Source: Oehlia diaphana (taxonomy: Eukaryota > Glomeromycota > Glomeromycetes > Glomerales > Glomeraceae). Taken from it: DNA of 19,940 bases. Location: positions 1-19,940 of the forward strand of contig QZLH01000987.1 in NCBI GenBank assembly GCA_003833135.1. The letters are read 5' to 3'. The translations under genes and the position numbers were made by a program. The notes under the pieces are model-generated. The model was not told where the DNA came from and ran no database searches. It worked only from the letters and a program-made list of their open reading frames with translations. Of the stretch, positions 19,113 to 19,940 are shown piece by piece. The number at the start of each line of letters is the position of its first letter. The first letter of the stretch is position 1.

Positions 19113-19745
19113 TATATATGATATCTTATGCTAATATCATCAAATAGGATTTAAATTCAGATAATTTTAGCTTATGTTACTCATACTTAATGAAATATTC
19201 AAAAAATTACTACTTCTAAAAAAGTAATATCATATAAACTGTAGTAGTAAAGTCTAAGAAATCTAAACTTACTAATAAATAATATTTTGATTATTATGAT
19301 CAGATATATGTCACAAGATAAGGTTAATATCTATAAGATAGTTATTTATAATATTTCTTTCACTATAATACATAAAAATAGGATTAAGTTATTCATTTAT
19401 AATAAAAATTAAAATGTAAAAGAAATATGTGACTGTAACTATATCAATTAATTCCAATAAATAGACATTGTTAAATTAAAATAATAAAGTCTGAAAAGAA
19501 TCTTAAATATTAAATATATAACTTATATTTGAATTTTAGTAAATTCAATCAAAATTAAATTAAACTTATAATTTAAATAGAGCAAATTAATTTAGTTATA
19601 ATTATGAGTTTTAGTAAATTGTGTTAATTTTATAATGTCATATATTCAATAAATTCTTTATACCAATTATATGAACCATTTTACAAAATTTGAATAATGA
19701 TATTTTAATAAAAATATAAGAAAATATGAATTCCTTTACTAATAA
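19113..19745. other. AT-rich intergenic sequence, nothing recognised
   Basis: No coding frame, RNA gene or strong repeat seen. The stretch near 19695-19740 resembles sequence around 12370-12420. Confidence 0.35.
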
Positions 19746-19940
19746 CTAGAGTTCCAAATGGGTCAGGTCAGGTCAGGTTATATCAGGTTGTCTGTTTGAC
19801 CTGACCTGACCTGAAACCTGAAAAATTTCAGGACTATTTTTATTAAAGTATTGAAAAAAAATGTTACAAAACTTTTTTTTTAATATAATATTATGAAAAA
19901 AAACGTTTTTGCAACGTTTTTTTATTAAAATATTGAAAAA
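19746..19940. mobile_element. CAGGTC-rich element B, truncated by the window end
   Basis: Begins CTAGAGTTCCAAATGGGTCA, then three TCAGG steps and a mirrored CCTGACCTGACCTGAAACC, then AAAAATTTCAGGACTATTTT and an A-rich region. It parallels the left part of element A (18290-18430) in the same order, and its left end matches the inverted right end of A, which gives the family's terminal sequence. Confidence 0.6.

Overview
The window is nuclear DNA of a fungus with a very AT-rich, repeat-laden genome. Introns are short (about 60-90 bp, GT...AG), all three conserved genes are split into several exons, and long intergenic stretches are packed with fold-back elements, minisatellites and a dead transposase. 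An arbuscular mycorrhizal fungus (Glomeromycotina, Rhizophagus-like) fits best, but that assignment is inference from sequence style and from a fungal-type CBS/PB1 gene, not from a database match.

Left part (1-10.9 kb) is the gene-bearing part. A six-exon ribokinase (RBK1-type, minus strand, 533-1898) reconstructs cleanly to 334 residues. Between about 2.18 and 5.13 kb lies what looks like one decayed DNA transposon: inverted ends beginning CAGTCG, a 4-bp flanking duplication (CTAT), and on the minus strand a Plavaka-like transposase relic broken by two in-frame stops and a frameshift. A 108-bp exact repeat inside it ends one base before the only ambiguous base (N, 2287), so the local assembly is suspect. 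An eight-exon ARPC1 gene (Arp2/3 complex WD40 subunit, plus strand, 5512-7138) reconstructs to 369 residues. It converges on a five-exon CBS-CBS/CBS-CBS/PB1 protein with a C-terminal membrane segment (minus strand, 7968-10343, 617 residues, Mug70-like). Upstream of that is a possible 80-residue small gene (10618-10860).

Right part (10.9-19.9 kb) has no recognisable protein gene and is a mosaic of non-autonomous elements: a 163-bp TA-flanked Tc1/mariner-like MITE, a hAT-like MITE, several fold-backs, AATCTGAATC-rich elements, a tRNA-derived SINE-like fragment, a TIR element of about 0.75 kb, and CAGGTC-rich elements, one carrying a 52-bp tandem array. The most unusual piece is 15.0-17.07 kb. 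A 180-base pyrimidine tract is followed by about 15 diverged units of about 96-159 bp. Nearly every unit ends in a T-run plus TATAG, TTAG or TAAG, like a 3' splice site, and most contain a hairpin whose loop carries a (G/A)TAAGTA-type motif, like a 5' splice site.

The three conserved genes (sugar phosphorylation, actin nucleation, an uncharacterised CBS/PB1 membrane protein) have no obvious joint function; this is ordinary eukaryotic gene order, not an operon.
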